Program-made: the position numbers and the translations under genes
Notes under the pieces: model-generated
Database searches by the model: none
Told to the model about the DNA's origin: nothing
Seen by the model: only the letters and a program-made list of their open reading frames with translations
Origin: Didymella arachidicola
Taxonomy: Eukaryota > Ascomycota > Dothideomycetes > Pleosporales > Didymellaceae
Assembly: GCA_016630955.3 (NCBI GenBank)
Contig: CM049997.1
Span: 62,001 to 126,000, forward strand
Length of the DNA stretch: 64,000 nt
Direction of reading: 5' to 3'
In this document: positions 1 to 9,500 of the stretch, in pieces
How the letters are laid out: each line of letters starts with the position of its first letter
How positions within the stretch are numbered: the first letter of the stretch is position 1

Positions 1-165
1 GGCCAGGACGAGTGGGAAGTTGAAAAAATAATACAACATCGCAATAAAGGCGACGGCGACGAGTACCTAGTCAAATGGTTAGGATACCCGGACTCAGAAA
101 ACACGTGGGAACCAAAAGAAAACCTCAACAACTGCCGCGAGCTACTTCGACAGTACAAAAAATAA
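1..165 (+). CDS. 3' end of Ty3/gypsy pol (element A), chromodomain, partial
   Basis: The window opens inside the last part of a chromovirus polyprotein, in frame from base 1 to the TAA at 163-165. The 54 residues form the end of a chromodomain (WEVEKII, then YLVKWLGYPDSENTWEP), which in this family sits at the C-terminus of integrase and directs integration to particular chromatin. The tail after the chromodomain is the same as that of element C (12527) and different from that of element B (9862). It is the 3' remainder of a third retroelement copy, called A here. The rest of the element lies left of the window. Confidence 0.9.
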   Translation, partial: GQDEWEVEKIIQHRNKGDGDEYLVKWLGYPDSENTWEPKENLNNCRELLRQYKK

Positions 166-175
166 GAACCTGTCA

Positions 176-186
176 GGACTCGAACC
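176..186 (-). promoter_or_regulatory. B-box-like site in spacer between convergent genes (element A)
   Basis: On the minus strand this 11-bp site reads GGTTCGAGTCC, a perfect match to the internal B box of RNA polymerase III genes. It is followed on that strand by a run of T that also encodes the terminal Lys-Lys of pol. The same arrangement is present in element C at 12506-12516. No convincing A box at tRNA spacing and no tRNA fold were found, so this is only a candidate site. Confidence 0.3.
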
Positions 187-283
187 CACGCGCAAAAACA
201 CGTGGATCTCCAAGCCAAAGTTTATTTGACTGAAAACCCAACGCAAAAAAACACACGAAAATTATAAAATATAAACATACCTT

Positions 284-838
284 TTACGAATTACCGGTAA
301 CCTCGGCTCCATCAGCAAGGAAGCCCGGGTCGCCCTCCAACACAGACGGCATAAAAGCGCTCCAGTCAAGAGCCAGAGAACCAGGCATCAGACCTGCCTC
401 CAGCTGTGCAACCTCCCGATTAATACCCTCAACGGCTTCAAGAGCTTCGATATCCTCAACGTATCGACCAGCCTCATCTACCCACTGTTGCTCGCGACGC
501 TGCAGCATTTTCCTTTGTTTTCGAATGCGATCTTTTTTCGCACGCGCGGCCAGAATAGTCTGAAGAGCAGCAGACTCCGCTTCGTCCGCTTCGGCCTCTT
601 GTTGCTCCAGACGATTCATTTCTCGATCGATTCGTTCGAAATTCGGAACCGGAACCTCCATCGGAACACACTTCTGGGCCCCTGCGCGATAACAATTCCC
701 ACACTCCTTCTTCAACGACGACATCCTACACGCAAGACCTTTTCTGGCGCAGTACTGACAAGACACCATTGCGAGCTGTCCAGTGCGGTTAATGCGGTCA
801 CCGACGGAGTGACGATATGCAGTGCTTCTGGAAACCAT
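284..838 (-). CDS. Antisense Zn2Cys6 zinc-cluster/coiled-coil protein of element A
   Basis: This 184-residue reading frame runs opposite to pol, between the end of pol and the 3' LTR. Near its N-terminus six cysteines follow C-x2-C-x6-C-x8-C-x2-C-x7-C, which fits the fungal Zn2Cys6 binuclear cluster (C-x2-C-x6-C-x5-12-C-x2-C-x6-8-C). A Glu/Lys/Arg-rich, Gln-rich predicted coiled coil of about 90 residues follows, then an acidic, Trp-containing tail. It starts 43 bp from the 3' LTR, so its promoter probably lies in or beside the U3. A later in-frame ATG at 769 is an alternative start. The frame is intact. Elements B (9750-10337) and C (11907-12410) carry equivalents at the same place. DNA binding is inferred from the cysteine spacing; no function is shown. 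Confidence 0.75.
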   Translation of the reverse strand: MVSRSTAYRHSVGDRINRTGQLAMVSCQYCARKGLACRMSSLKKECGNCYRAGAQKCVPMEVPVPNFERIDREMNRLEQQEAEADEAESAALQTILAARAKKDRIRKQRKMLQRREQQWVDEAGRYVEDIEALEAVEGINREVAQLEAGLMPGSLALDWSAFMPSVLEGDPGFLADGAEVTGNS

Positions 839-880
839 GAGTCAGTTCATGAGGACATGAAGATTGAAGAGGGGGGATAG

Positions 881-1389
881 TGTTACGAACCTGAGACGGG
901 GCAAGGCAGAAGATAAGAGAAGGAAGGATTGATGACACTCGGGGACAACCCGCAGGCCTTCAAGAAGGTCAGCACCCAGGACCAATGACGACGTAACCCC
1001 TCATGTTCCAAAGTCTTGGCGGAACGCCACCATGGAACAAGTCACGTGATGTTCCAAGAATCCCACGATGTTCCAGAAAGTACCAGGTTGGAACAACTAT
1101 AGAACAATGGAACAAGAATGGAACATCTGTATGTATATAGTACGTAGGAACACAACTCTTACAGTTCGTGTTCAACCTAAGTTATCAAGTTTGTCTTTGG
1201 ATCTCAAACCCAACCTTCGAGCTAGACAGTCTACTCTGTACTACTCATCGTTACCCTGCTCTCAAGACTGACAGATCGTATCTGTACACCTTATTGCAAC
1301 CAACCCCTTCGGCTTCCTGTCACCGTACTCATCCCTGAGAACCAATAGAATTAGTGCTTACGAGCTTTGCTTAAAGTACGACTTCAACA
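881..1389 (+). repeat. 3' LTR of element A (509 bp)
   Basis: The repeat starts TGTTACG immediately after a purine-rich tract ending GGGGGGATAG, and ends CTTCAACA, giving the TG...CA ends of an LTR. From about 1143 onward (the R/U5 part) it is almost the same as the LTRs of elements B and C. Upstream of that (U3) it is unrelated to both. A TATA-like stretch (ATGTATATAG) lies at about 1131-1140. The base after the LTR is followed directly by RIP-degraded pogo sequence. Confidence 0.9.
1004..1125. promoter_or_regulatory. U3 motif array A: seven TGTTCCA/TGGAACA copies
   Basis: Seven exact copies of the 7-mer TGTTCCA or its reverse complement TGGAACA occur in 122 bp: starts at 1004, 1033 (reverse), 1050, 1069, 1089 (reverse), 1108 (reverse) and 1119 (reverse). 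A CACGTG box lies among them. This is far more than chance would give and looks like a cluster of binding sites for a DNA-binding protein. The U3 regions of elements B and C have different motifs in the same place. Confidence 0.7.
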
Positions 1390-1395
1390 ATCAAC

Positions 1396-3031
1396 TACTA
1401 GACCTTAAATTACTTCCAAATAAAGAGAGAATCAATCTTGCACTCTAAGCAATTAAAAAACCTTAAGAACTAAGCGTGCGACGCGCTGCTGTAGTTTACA
1501 AGGTCTTAGAGGCAACTCTCCGCCGCCAACGCGCTAGAACGCGATTAACACGCGATACCTACCCTAAATTATTAAATCTTACTAAGGCAGAAGAGCAGAC
1601 CCTTGTAAAGTACATAAGGAAGCTTAACTAGCAAGGATCTAGCCTAATGCTTTGTTAGGTTAAAGATATAGCTAATTAACTGCGCGCTGTACGCAACGCA
1701 GGCCCTATTAGCTTACAATAGGCCTTAAACTTCGTTAAACGCGAGCCTAGAGTAAAATCGCGAATAACTTAATAGAGGGATCGCTAGAGAGTCCTCTGCA
1801 GCAACCTAGCTGTTATTAAGCCCTAGTTTAACCTAGTATAGAACGTTAAGGCCAAGTACAGTATCCTAAACAAAGATACCTACAACTTTAATAAGACTAG
1901 CTTTACTATAGGCGTTAGAAGTTAAGTTAAAGTAGTTACTATATTAGAGAGACGTACTAAGCCTATTAGAGTCTAGTAGGGAGATTGTAAGTAGGTAACT
2001 CTAATTGCTGCAATTAACGCGATAGGCTAGGTAATTGCGCCCTACCTTATCTTTAAAGCAAAGAACTACAACAAAGCTTAGTTCCCTAATTTAAAGTCCT
2101 AATAGCGCATTAGGGTAAGTAACAATAGCTAGACTACTAACAAGCTTAGTGTAGCCTAGGTTAGGCACTTTATTAAGCAGATTAAAGGCTAGAGGGTAGG
2201 TAGCTACGTGCTGCTAATACTTAACAGCTATAAGAGCTACAAGTCGCTCTCTTTCTAGGAGCTTTGCGAGCAGAATAAGATAATTACCTTCTGTATGCCT
2301 CTGCACTTGTTACACATCCTTTAGCCGCTTAACGTAGGTTGTTTTGCCCCCCTAAAGCAAGCGTATAGTAGAGAGATTAGAGGCTTAGTATTAGACTATA
2401 TTAGTAGAATTAATAAGAAAGCCTTTATCGCAACCTTTGTAAAAGTATTTAAGCAGGCGTTTTTAAAGGCAAATATTATAGCAAGCTTTAGGACAACTAG
2501 ATTAGTGCCTTATAATCTATTAGTAGTGCTATTAAAGCTTAATGTAAAGGTCTGCACGCTAACACCGCCGCTCTTAGAGGAGCTCGAATAGAACCCTAAG
2601 ACACCTACTAACGCTAATAAGATCTAGGCTTAATTAACGCTGCTTCGCGATTGTATTTAAAAGCACTAAGGATTGTTACCAACTCCAATAGTTAAGATTG
2701 TTAATTAGCTGCAGAGAGGCACGGCAATGCTGCTGCATAGGCAGACGTTATTAGCAGCCCGAGTACTGCAGCTTAAAGCGTTAAATAAAGCAGCCTCTAA
2801 GCGTAAATCACAGAAAAGAAAGCATATTTAGAAGGGCGGAGGCCTGTTAAAGGAAGAGGCAGAGGATTTAATAGCTTAACGCGACGTTAAGGCGCAGGTT
2901 AAAGGGGAGAGTCGTAAGGGTAGGGTTCGAACAGGTGCAGGCAAGAGCGGTAAAAGGCACTATAAGCGCTGCAGAGAGATTGGTTACAATTCGCGCACTT
3001 GTAAGAAAGATATAGTAGAGGTTAGCAATTA
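1396..3031 (+). pseudogene. RIP-degraded Fot1/pogo transposase, near full length
   Basis: One reading frame, interrupted by dozens of TAG/TAA codons where Gln and Trp are expected, matches a pogo/Fot1 DDE transposase over its whole length. The N-terminal helix-turn-helix DNA-binding part starts near 1396. The first catalytic block (NFNKTSF, expected NFDETGF) lies near 1880. The second block is at about 2225 (SYKSYKS), the block before the third Asp near 2310-2350, and the C-terminal zinc knuckle near 2965-3010. All of the first-block acidic residues read as Asn/Lys, consistent with C-to-T decay. Start and terminal repeats are not recognisable. It lies directly downstream of the A LTR. Confidence 0.8.
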
Positions 3032-3099
3032 ATATTCTGTACTATAAGCTACAGTATAATGTTGTAGTATTATACTGTTCCAGTTAGTAGGCCTAATAG

Positions 3100-3722
3100 C
3101 TTATTAGGGCGCGTTACTTGCTTATCTGTGTTACTTGCTATGCACTTACGTTACTTCTATTTTATTCTTATATATTTATATATTATACTCTATCTCTCTA
3201 TATATTCTATAGTATTTTTAGAATAGTTTACCTCCTTTAGTATATTACCTCTTCTTTAGCTTCTTACTATAACTATGTGTGCTAAACTCCTTTAGAGTAG
3301 TTAAGTACTATACCTCTTTAACTATTATACTTTTTTCTATCTTAATTTACTTTTTCTTATATAATTTACGCTCTATTATAGCTACTAGAGCCTCTTAAAG
3401 CTAAGTATATTCTTACTTAAGTAAAGCTAGCTTATATATAACCTATACCCCCTTCTTTCTATAGCTCTTAAGTATACTATATATAGATATTAGTAAGCTA
3501 CTCTAGTATTTTCTAAACTTCTCTTAAATTAGAGTTAATTATAACTTAAATTCTTTAAGGTTTTTTAGTATTTAAGACTATTAGAGCTTATTATTAGTAG
3601 GTAGTTTAGGTAATAGAGTCTATAGCTTTATATTAAGAGTTAATATAACCTATTCTAGGTTAAAAAGGACTAATCTAGTACTTTAGAACCCTCTCTATAT
3701 ATTACTAGAAGTAATAGTTATA
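3100..3722 (-). pseudogene. RIP-degraded pogo transposase C-terminal half, reverse orientation
   Basis: The complement of this AT-rich stretch aligns with the C-terminal half of the pogo transposase copies at 18610-20890. It includes the AFRGAGLVP-like block near 3690, the LTALKEF-like block near 3290 and the tail up to about 3100. Stops are everywhere. The forward tail fragment on the other side of element B (10941-11230) is homologous to this one in opposite orientation, so element B sits between inverted pogo remnants. Confidence 0.65.
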
Positions 3723-4239
3723 TGTTACGATCCGCGGAACACGAAGGATCACAACGAGTATTACACCCCAGTACGGCACAGCAGGAGTTGGCAGCATGGG
3801 CAACTACAAGGAAAGACAGGGCAACGCTTCGACTCTGCGAACGACATCACGTCACGTGACACTGATCAAAAGTCTTGGCAATGATCGGTGTGATCAGTGC
3901 TCAGTGCGATCAGTGATCAGTGAGATCAACGATCAGTATGATCAGTACCTTACAGGTACTGAGCACACTGCATATCTCTTTAGTATATAGCATATAGGAA
4001 CACAACCCTTATAGTTCGTGTTCAACCTAAGTTATCAAGTTTGTCTTTGGATCTCAAACCCAACCTTCGAGCTAGACAGTCTACTCTGTACTACTCATCG
4101 TTACCCTGCTCTCAAGACTGACAGATCGTATCTGTACACCTTATTGCAACCAACCCCTTCGGCTTCCTGTCACCGTACTCATCCCCGAGAACCAATAGAA
4201 TTAGTGCTTACGAGCTTTGCTTAAAGTACGACTTCAACA
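3723..4239 (+). repeat. 5' LTR of element B (517 bp)
   Basis: It begins TGTTACG and ends CTTCAACA. The U3 part holds a GATCAGT motif array (3861-3946) and a TATA-like segment TATATAGCATATA at about 3984-3996. A transcript starting about 30 bp downstream would begin near GTGTTCAA at 4018. The copy at 10424-10940 is identical by eye. A 64-codon open frame inside the U3 is not regarded as a gene. Confidence 0.95.
3861..3946. promoter_or_regulatory. U3 motif array B: GATCAGT repeats
   Basis: Five direct copies of GATCAGT start at 3892, 3908, 3915, 3931 and 3940, and one inverted copy (ACTGATC) starts at 3861. Two of the direct copies share a TGATCA palindrome core. The array is repeated at 10562-10647 in the 3' LTR. 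It has no counterpart in the U3 of elements A or C. Confidence 0.7.
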
Positions 4240-4241
4240 TT

Positions 4242-4249
4242 TTGAACAC
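4242..4249 (+). other. Putative self-priming primer-binding site of element B
   Basis: No tRNA-like primer site starting TGG follows the LTR. Instead TTGAACAC here is the exact complement of GTGTTCAA at 4018-4025, which lies where the transcript is expected to start, about 30 bp downstream of the TATA-like box. In Tf1-type chromoviruses the 5' end of the RNA folds back and primes reverse transcription, and this layout fits that mechanism. Element C has the same pair. The match is only 8 bp, so this is an inference. Confidence 0.45.
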
Positions 4250-4256
4250 CCCCAAG

Positions 4257-6509
4257 ATGAGTACTACCTCAGGATCCCGTGCTACCCCAAGCAACTCCAA
4301 CGCATCACGCCGTACGGCTGATGACGATCTCGACATGGACGAGGAGGCAGCGGCGCCTGCCCCTACCAGTGTTTACCCAGTGGCTAAACCCGAGGCCTTT
4401 GATGGCACTCGCGACAAGCTGGAAGACTGGCTCATGAAGTTCGATCTGTTTTTCATGTTCCAAGGAGAACGCATCCCAGAGGAGAAACGTGTCACTTTTG
4501 TGAGTACGTTTATGAAGGATCGCGCGTTCACTTGGATCAAACCCTTTATTCGCCGTTACCACGACGGAGCAAGCAACTCAGCAGACATCGACCCATGGAT
4601 CGAAGACTTCGATCTGTTCAAGGAACAGATTCGCCAAGTATTTGGAGTACACAACGAACCAACCATCGCCCGACGTGAGATTCAGCGCATCAGACAAACT
4701 GCGTCCGCCGCCGACTACGCTGCCAAGTTTCAGCAAGTAGCTACGTTCACCGGCTGGGACGACGTTGCGCTGATGACCATGTTCAAACAAGGCCTTAAGC
4801 CCAAGGTCAAAGAAGAGCTCATGCGGACTGCCGCAGCCACCGATACCTTCGACGCACTAGTGAACGAAGCGATTAGTATCGACGTCAAGCTCTACGACCT
4901 TCAACAAGAATTAAGAGAGGACCCTCGTGTGCGAGCCGTGACTCAAGTCACTCGCCCACCCCAGGTCCCACGCAACCAGTGGCGCAACAACAACTACCGC
5001 CGTGGTCAACGTGGTGGCCTTTACCAAGCCAACATGGGACGCCGTGTCCACAACGATACGAACAGTGGATACTACGGTCCTGCAGCAATGGACCTCTCCA
5101 ACATTAACAAAGGACCTGAACGATGGAATGAGAAAAAGAAGGGTAGTAATAACCGCGGTGATAAGTCTTCAGTGACTTGTTACGGCTGTGGCAAGACAGG
5201 CCACTACGCCCGCGACTGTCGCATGAAGAACAAAGTAACCAGGCAGCTGAACATGCTGGCTCATGACGACAGCGGCGACCAAGAGTGGGAGGTCGTTACT
5301 AATGAGATGGGACGTCTCATAGAAGACCCCACTTCCGGACTCGACAACGACTACATCGAGGAGTCCGATGAGGATGCTCCAAGCAAGCAAATCCGGTCAC
5401 CAACACCCTACCCTAAAATGGAATGGATCGACAACGATCCCCGCCGATACCATGTGGTAGAGTGCGATACCAAGGACGGCAACATTATTGTCGGCAAACG
5501 ATACTACGATTCCTTTTTCCGGCTCAACGACAAGTACTATTCAAAGGAAGGGAAACGTTTAATTGTATGCGACAGAGCGCAACATAGTCAGGACATGATG
5601 GTCTCGCGCGACCAATCCACCCAGACTCCTGCTTTCCGAGGACCCAAAGCACCAACGATAAACTTGACCATCGTCAACAACATCCCAGAGCACAAGGGAG
5701 AAGCGTCCTCCGTCACTATCCAGACACCAAGCCTACAGGATGTCGAGTCTGTCCGTGATTGGATGACGGAAGAAAATATTCAACGGTCAAGACGGTACTT
5801 GCTCGGTGACCCCGAAGCACTTGAGAGATTCGACCAACAGGTAGCCAACGCACAGAAAACCAACAAGGAATGGCACACGGAAGACTTTATCCGCTGGAAA
5901 GAAAGCAACTCTGCAACTCAGCAACAGCTGGACGACTACAACTTATACGCTCGAAGTCGAGACGAACCCGACTTCGACCGACAGCCCGCTTTGCCAACGT
6001 CGAGCTATACGTCGAAGCTGTTCCAGGATATTCGAAACCCGTACCATTCTCGACTACCACCTACGCAGTGCTACCACGAAGCCTGCGAAGACCACAGACA
6101 GTACAAACTGGACAGTGAATGGTTTCCGAGTAAGCCCGAGGGCTGCGAGGAATACTGGTGGGAATGTATGGATACGTATTGCGCAGAACACTTGTGGGAT
6201 AAGCGCACGAATCTCCACTTTCCAGGAATTGAATGTGTGGAAGACATATTCAACATGCACATGGTACAAAACGAAATGTGCTACGGCCACGAATGGGCTG
6301 AGTGTTTCCATCCGAAGTGCAGGAACCACGAGACACTAAAACGCCTGAGCGGTTTTATGCCCCAGGACGAGTCTTTTTTAGACATATGGCAAACAGACGC
6401 CAAGGACGACCTGGACGAGAGCTTTCACTCAACACAGTCCAGGGCTACCGGAATCGACGTCAGGATTCCAATGAGGCCCAGTCCCTCATCAAATTCCCTG
6501 TCGTGCTAG
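4257..6509 (+). CDS. Gag protein of element B
   Basis: The start is taken at ATG 4257, the first ATG after the LTR, giving 750 residues. The capsid-like retrotransposon gag core lies at about residues 60-215 (WLMKFDLFF ... FTWIKPFIRRY). A basic Arg/Gly-rich stretch follows, then a CCHC zinc knuckle CYGCGKTGHYARDC near residue 308. Unusually, the C-terminal third carries a second Cys/His/Trp-rich block (about residues 610-700) with more than ten cysteines. Near the end lies the frameshift site leading into pol. Gag packages the element RNA in virus-like particles. It is intact, and nearly the same as gag of element C except for a divergent stretch around residues 405-450. Confidence 0.92.
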   Translation: MSTTSGSRATPSNSNASRRTADDDLDMDEEAAAPAPTSVYPVAKPEAFDGTRDKLEDWLMKFDLFFMFQGERIPEEKRVTFVSTFMKDRAFTWIKPFIRRYHDGASNSADIDPWIEDFDLFKEQIRQVFGVHNEPTIARREIQRIRQTASAADYAAKFQQVATFTGWDDVALMTMFKQGLKPKVKEELMRTAAATDTFDALVNEAISIDVKLYDLQQELREDPRVRAVTQVTRPPQVPRNQWRNNNYRRGQRGGLYQANMGRRVHNDTNSGYYGPAAMDLSNINKGPERWNEKKKGSNNRGDKSSVTCYGCGKTGHYARDCRMKNKVTRQLNMLAHDDSGDQEWEVVTNEMGRLIEDPTSGLDNDYIEESDEDAPSKQIRSPTPYPKMEWIDNDPRRYHVVECDTKDGNIIVGKRYYDSFFRLNDKYYSKEGKRLIVCDRAQHSQDMMVSRDQSTQTPAFRGPKAPTINLTIVNNIPEHKGEASSVTIQTPSLQDVESVRDWMTEENIQRSRRYLLGDPEALERFDQQVANAQKTNKEWHTEDFIRWKESNSATQQQLDDYNLYARSRDEPDFDRQPALPTSSYTSKLFQDIRNPYHSRLPPTQCYHEACEDHRQYKLDSEWFPSKPEGCEEYWWECMDTYCAEHLWDKRTNLHFPGIECVEDIFNMHMVQNEMCYGHEWAECFHPKCRNHETLKRLSGFMPQDESFLDIWQTDAKDDLDESFHSTQSRATGIDVRIPMRPSPSSNSLSC
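6374..6380 (+). promoter_or_regulatory. -1 ribosomal frameshift site T TTT TTA (gag to pol)
   Basis: In the gag frame the codons read tct ttt tta, so the heptamer is T TTT TTA, a classic slippery sequence of the X XXY YYZ type. A shift of one base back enters the pol frame, which is open from 6302 and stays open to 9862. A 7-bp stem (CCTGGAC at 6410-6416, GTCCAGG at 6437-6443) lies downstream, though 29 nt away, further than usual. Element C has the same heptamer. Confidence 0.7.
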
Positions 6510-9500
6510 AAGGCACCAGGATGACGGCATTGTTGGACTCAGGAGCACAAAGCAACTATGTGTCTCAATCCGCTATCGCGCAAGCAGGCTTGCAGAAGCG
6601 AAGAAAGGAGGAACCATACCCTTTACGAGTAGCCAACGGAGAACCAATGCCAGGAGAGTCGACTGTGACCCACGAAGTGGTACAGCGACGTCTGAAAGTA
6701 TTCAACCACGAGGAATTAATAGACCTAGATGTTCTGGGAACGGCCGCCCACGATATCATATTAGGACTTCCTTGGTTGAGAGAGCACAATCCATGGATCG
6801 ACTGGAAGAACCAGCGAATAACGCTCAAGTGTCACGGATCAGGTACACCCGGACAGCGACCCGCGCAGCTCACGACGCAGCTGGTGGATGAGAAGGAGAT
6901 CAACAACATCTCTTCGAACAAGACGCGCCAAGTTAGAGCGGTCGACCGCGCAGATACCAACCAGCCCCAGGATCACAAAGCGACGGTTAAGGAGAACAGT
7001 ACAACTCCTGACATCCCGGATGAATACAGAGAGTTTATAGACCTCTTCCGCGATGAGAAGACTGCGAAAGCACTACCGCAGCACCAAGAATGGGACCACG
7101 AGATTAAGCTCGAGCCAGGCAAGAAGCCCCCATTCGGGCCCATATACCAGATGTCCGAAAAGGAACTTGAGGAAATGCGCAAATACCTTAAGGAGAACCT
7201 CGAGAAAGGATTCATCAGAGAATCAGAATCCCCAGCAGGATTTCCCGTTCTATTCGTACCCAAGAAAGACGGCAAGCTACGACCTTGCGTTGATTTCCGA
7301 AAACTCAACGATATCACGATCAAGAACCGTTACCCGCTACCGAACATCAGCGAGCTACAGGATCGGCTAGCCGGAGCACAGTACTTCACTGCGTTAGACC
7401 TAAGAGGAGCATACAACCTTATCCGCATGAAGGAGGGCGAAGAATGGAAGACGGCGTTTAGAACCCGTTATGGTCATTACGAGTATTTGGTTATGCCGTT
7501 CGGGCTCACCAACGCACCAGCGACATGTCAGGCCTTAATCAACAACGTACTAAGGGCACACTTGGACATTACCGTGGTAGCGTACCTCGATGACATCCTA
7601 GTGTACAGCAAAACACTAGAAGAGCATGTCGAACACGTACGACAAGTGCTTGCCTGCCTAGGAGCAGCGCACCTACGCTTGAAACCCGAGAAGTGCGAAT
7701 GGCACAAGGAGGAAGTCGAATTCCTAGGGTTTGTGGTAGGACGATACGGAGTCAAGATGAGCCAAGCAAAGATTCAGGTTGTGAAGGATTGGCCAACACC
7801 CAAAACCGTTAAAAACATTCAAGAGTTCCTTGGGTTTGTCAACTTCAACCGACGCTTCATCAAGGATTACTCCACGAAGGCCTTGCCGCTTACGAAACTT
7901 ACGCGGAAGGACACACCCTTCAAATGGGGCAAGGATCAGGACAAAGCTTTTGAAACGTTGAAACAGGCTTGTATAGATCCACCCACGTTGGTTACATTCA
8001 GGAGCGGAGAACCGCTGCAAATGGAAACAGATGCCTCAGATTTGGCATTAGGAGCATGCATCACACAGGAACGAGATGGTCAATGGCACCCGATTGCTTA
8101 CTATTCACGCAAGTTCTCAGGACCCGAAGAACGATACGACGTACACGACAAAGAACTACTCGCGATCGTATCTGCCCTAGAACATTGGCGAGTCTACGCT
8201 GAAAGTTGTTCGGAACTTACGATCTACACGGATCACAAAAACCTGGTACACTTCACAACGACAAAGGTATTGAACAGACGACAAGTACGATGGTCCGAGA
8301 CCCTCGGACAATACAAATTCAAGATCCTCTATACACCAGGAAAGGACAACGGCAGAGCCGACGCACTCAGTCGACGACACGACCTCGCAGGATCCAAGAC
8401 GATCAACGAATCGGCGATCCTTGGTATCAATAGCGACGGATCGTTAGGACCGTCCCAGCAGCTCAACAATATGATGCTAGTACGCCAAGAGCATCATGTA
8501 CCATCACAGGTACCAGAGGAACTGGAAGAAGAAGTCATAAGCAGTCACCACGATGACCCGCTTCATGGACACCCCGGTATCACCAGAACAATGGAACTCA
8601 TCAAAAGACATTACGAGTTCCCGAACATGCGCGACAAGGTCGCCAAGTTCATCAAGAATTGCGTAAGCTGTCAACAGAACAAACACAGCACGCACGCCAA
8701 GTATGGAGAAGCACAGGCAATGGAGCCGCCAACGGCACCATGGACGAACATCACGATGGATTTCGTTACACAGCTACCTGTCTCCAAGGATCCTGTAACA
8801 GGATACACCTATGACTCAATCTTCGTTGTAGTCGATCGATTCACGAAAGCCGCTGAGTTTGTGCCTTTCCGCCACAGCTACACTGCAGAGCAGCTCGCAC
8901 GAGTGTACCTGGATAGGATTGTTCGACACCACGGCATTTCCGAATCAATCATTAGCGATAGAGACAAGTTATTTACATCGAACTACTGGACCACGCTGTT
9001 AGCAGCCATTGGTACCAAGAAAAAACTGTCAACCGCGTATCATCCGCAGACGGATGGCCAAACAGAACGAGTAAACCAAACAATGGAGACGTACCTCCGC
9101 ATCTACTGCAACCAGCAGCAAGACAACTGGGTTTCACTGCTGCCTATGGCACAAATCGCGTACAACAACAAATTATCGGAAGCAACAGGCGTAACACCGT
9201 TCTTTGCTAACCACGGGAGACACCCAAATCTCTTTACCAGATCATTGGACAGTAACATTCAAACGGAATCAGCGATCAACTCAGTCGAAGCACTGAAGGA
9301 AGTACACAGAAAATCGCTCGATAACATCGCCAAAGCTCAGTCACGGAGCATCTCTTATGTTAACAAGAAACGAAAAACGGCGCCTCTGCTAAAGGAGGGG
9401 GATAAAGTGTATCTCCTTACGAAAAACCTACGCACACGGCGACCAACGAAAAAACTGGACAAAGTCAAGGTCGGACCATTTTTCATTTCCAAACAAATCA

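Noticed and set aside
3796..3990. 64-codon open frame in the U3 of element B (also at 10497-10691)
   Set aside because: It lies wholly within U3 and is made of the GATCAGT array. Its repetition reflects LTR identity, not a gene.
4018..4224. 68-codon open frame repeated at all LTRs (4018, 10719, and reverse at 11315 and 18093)
   Set aside because: It is the R/U5 part of the LTRs read in frame. It has no protein-like features and its conservation is explained by LTR homology.
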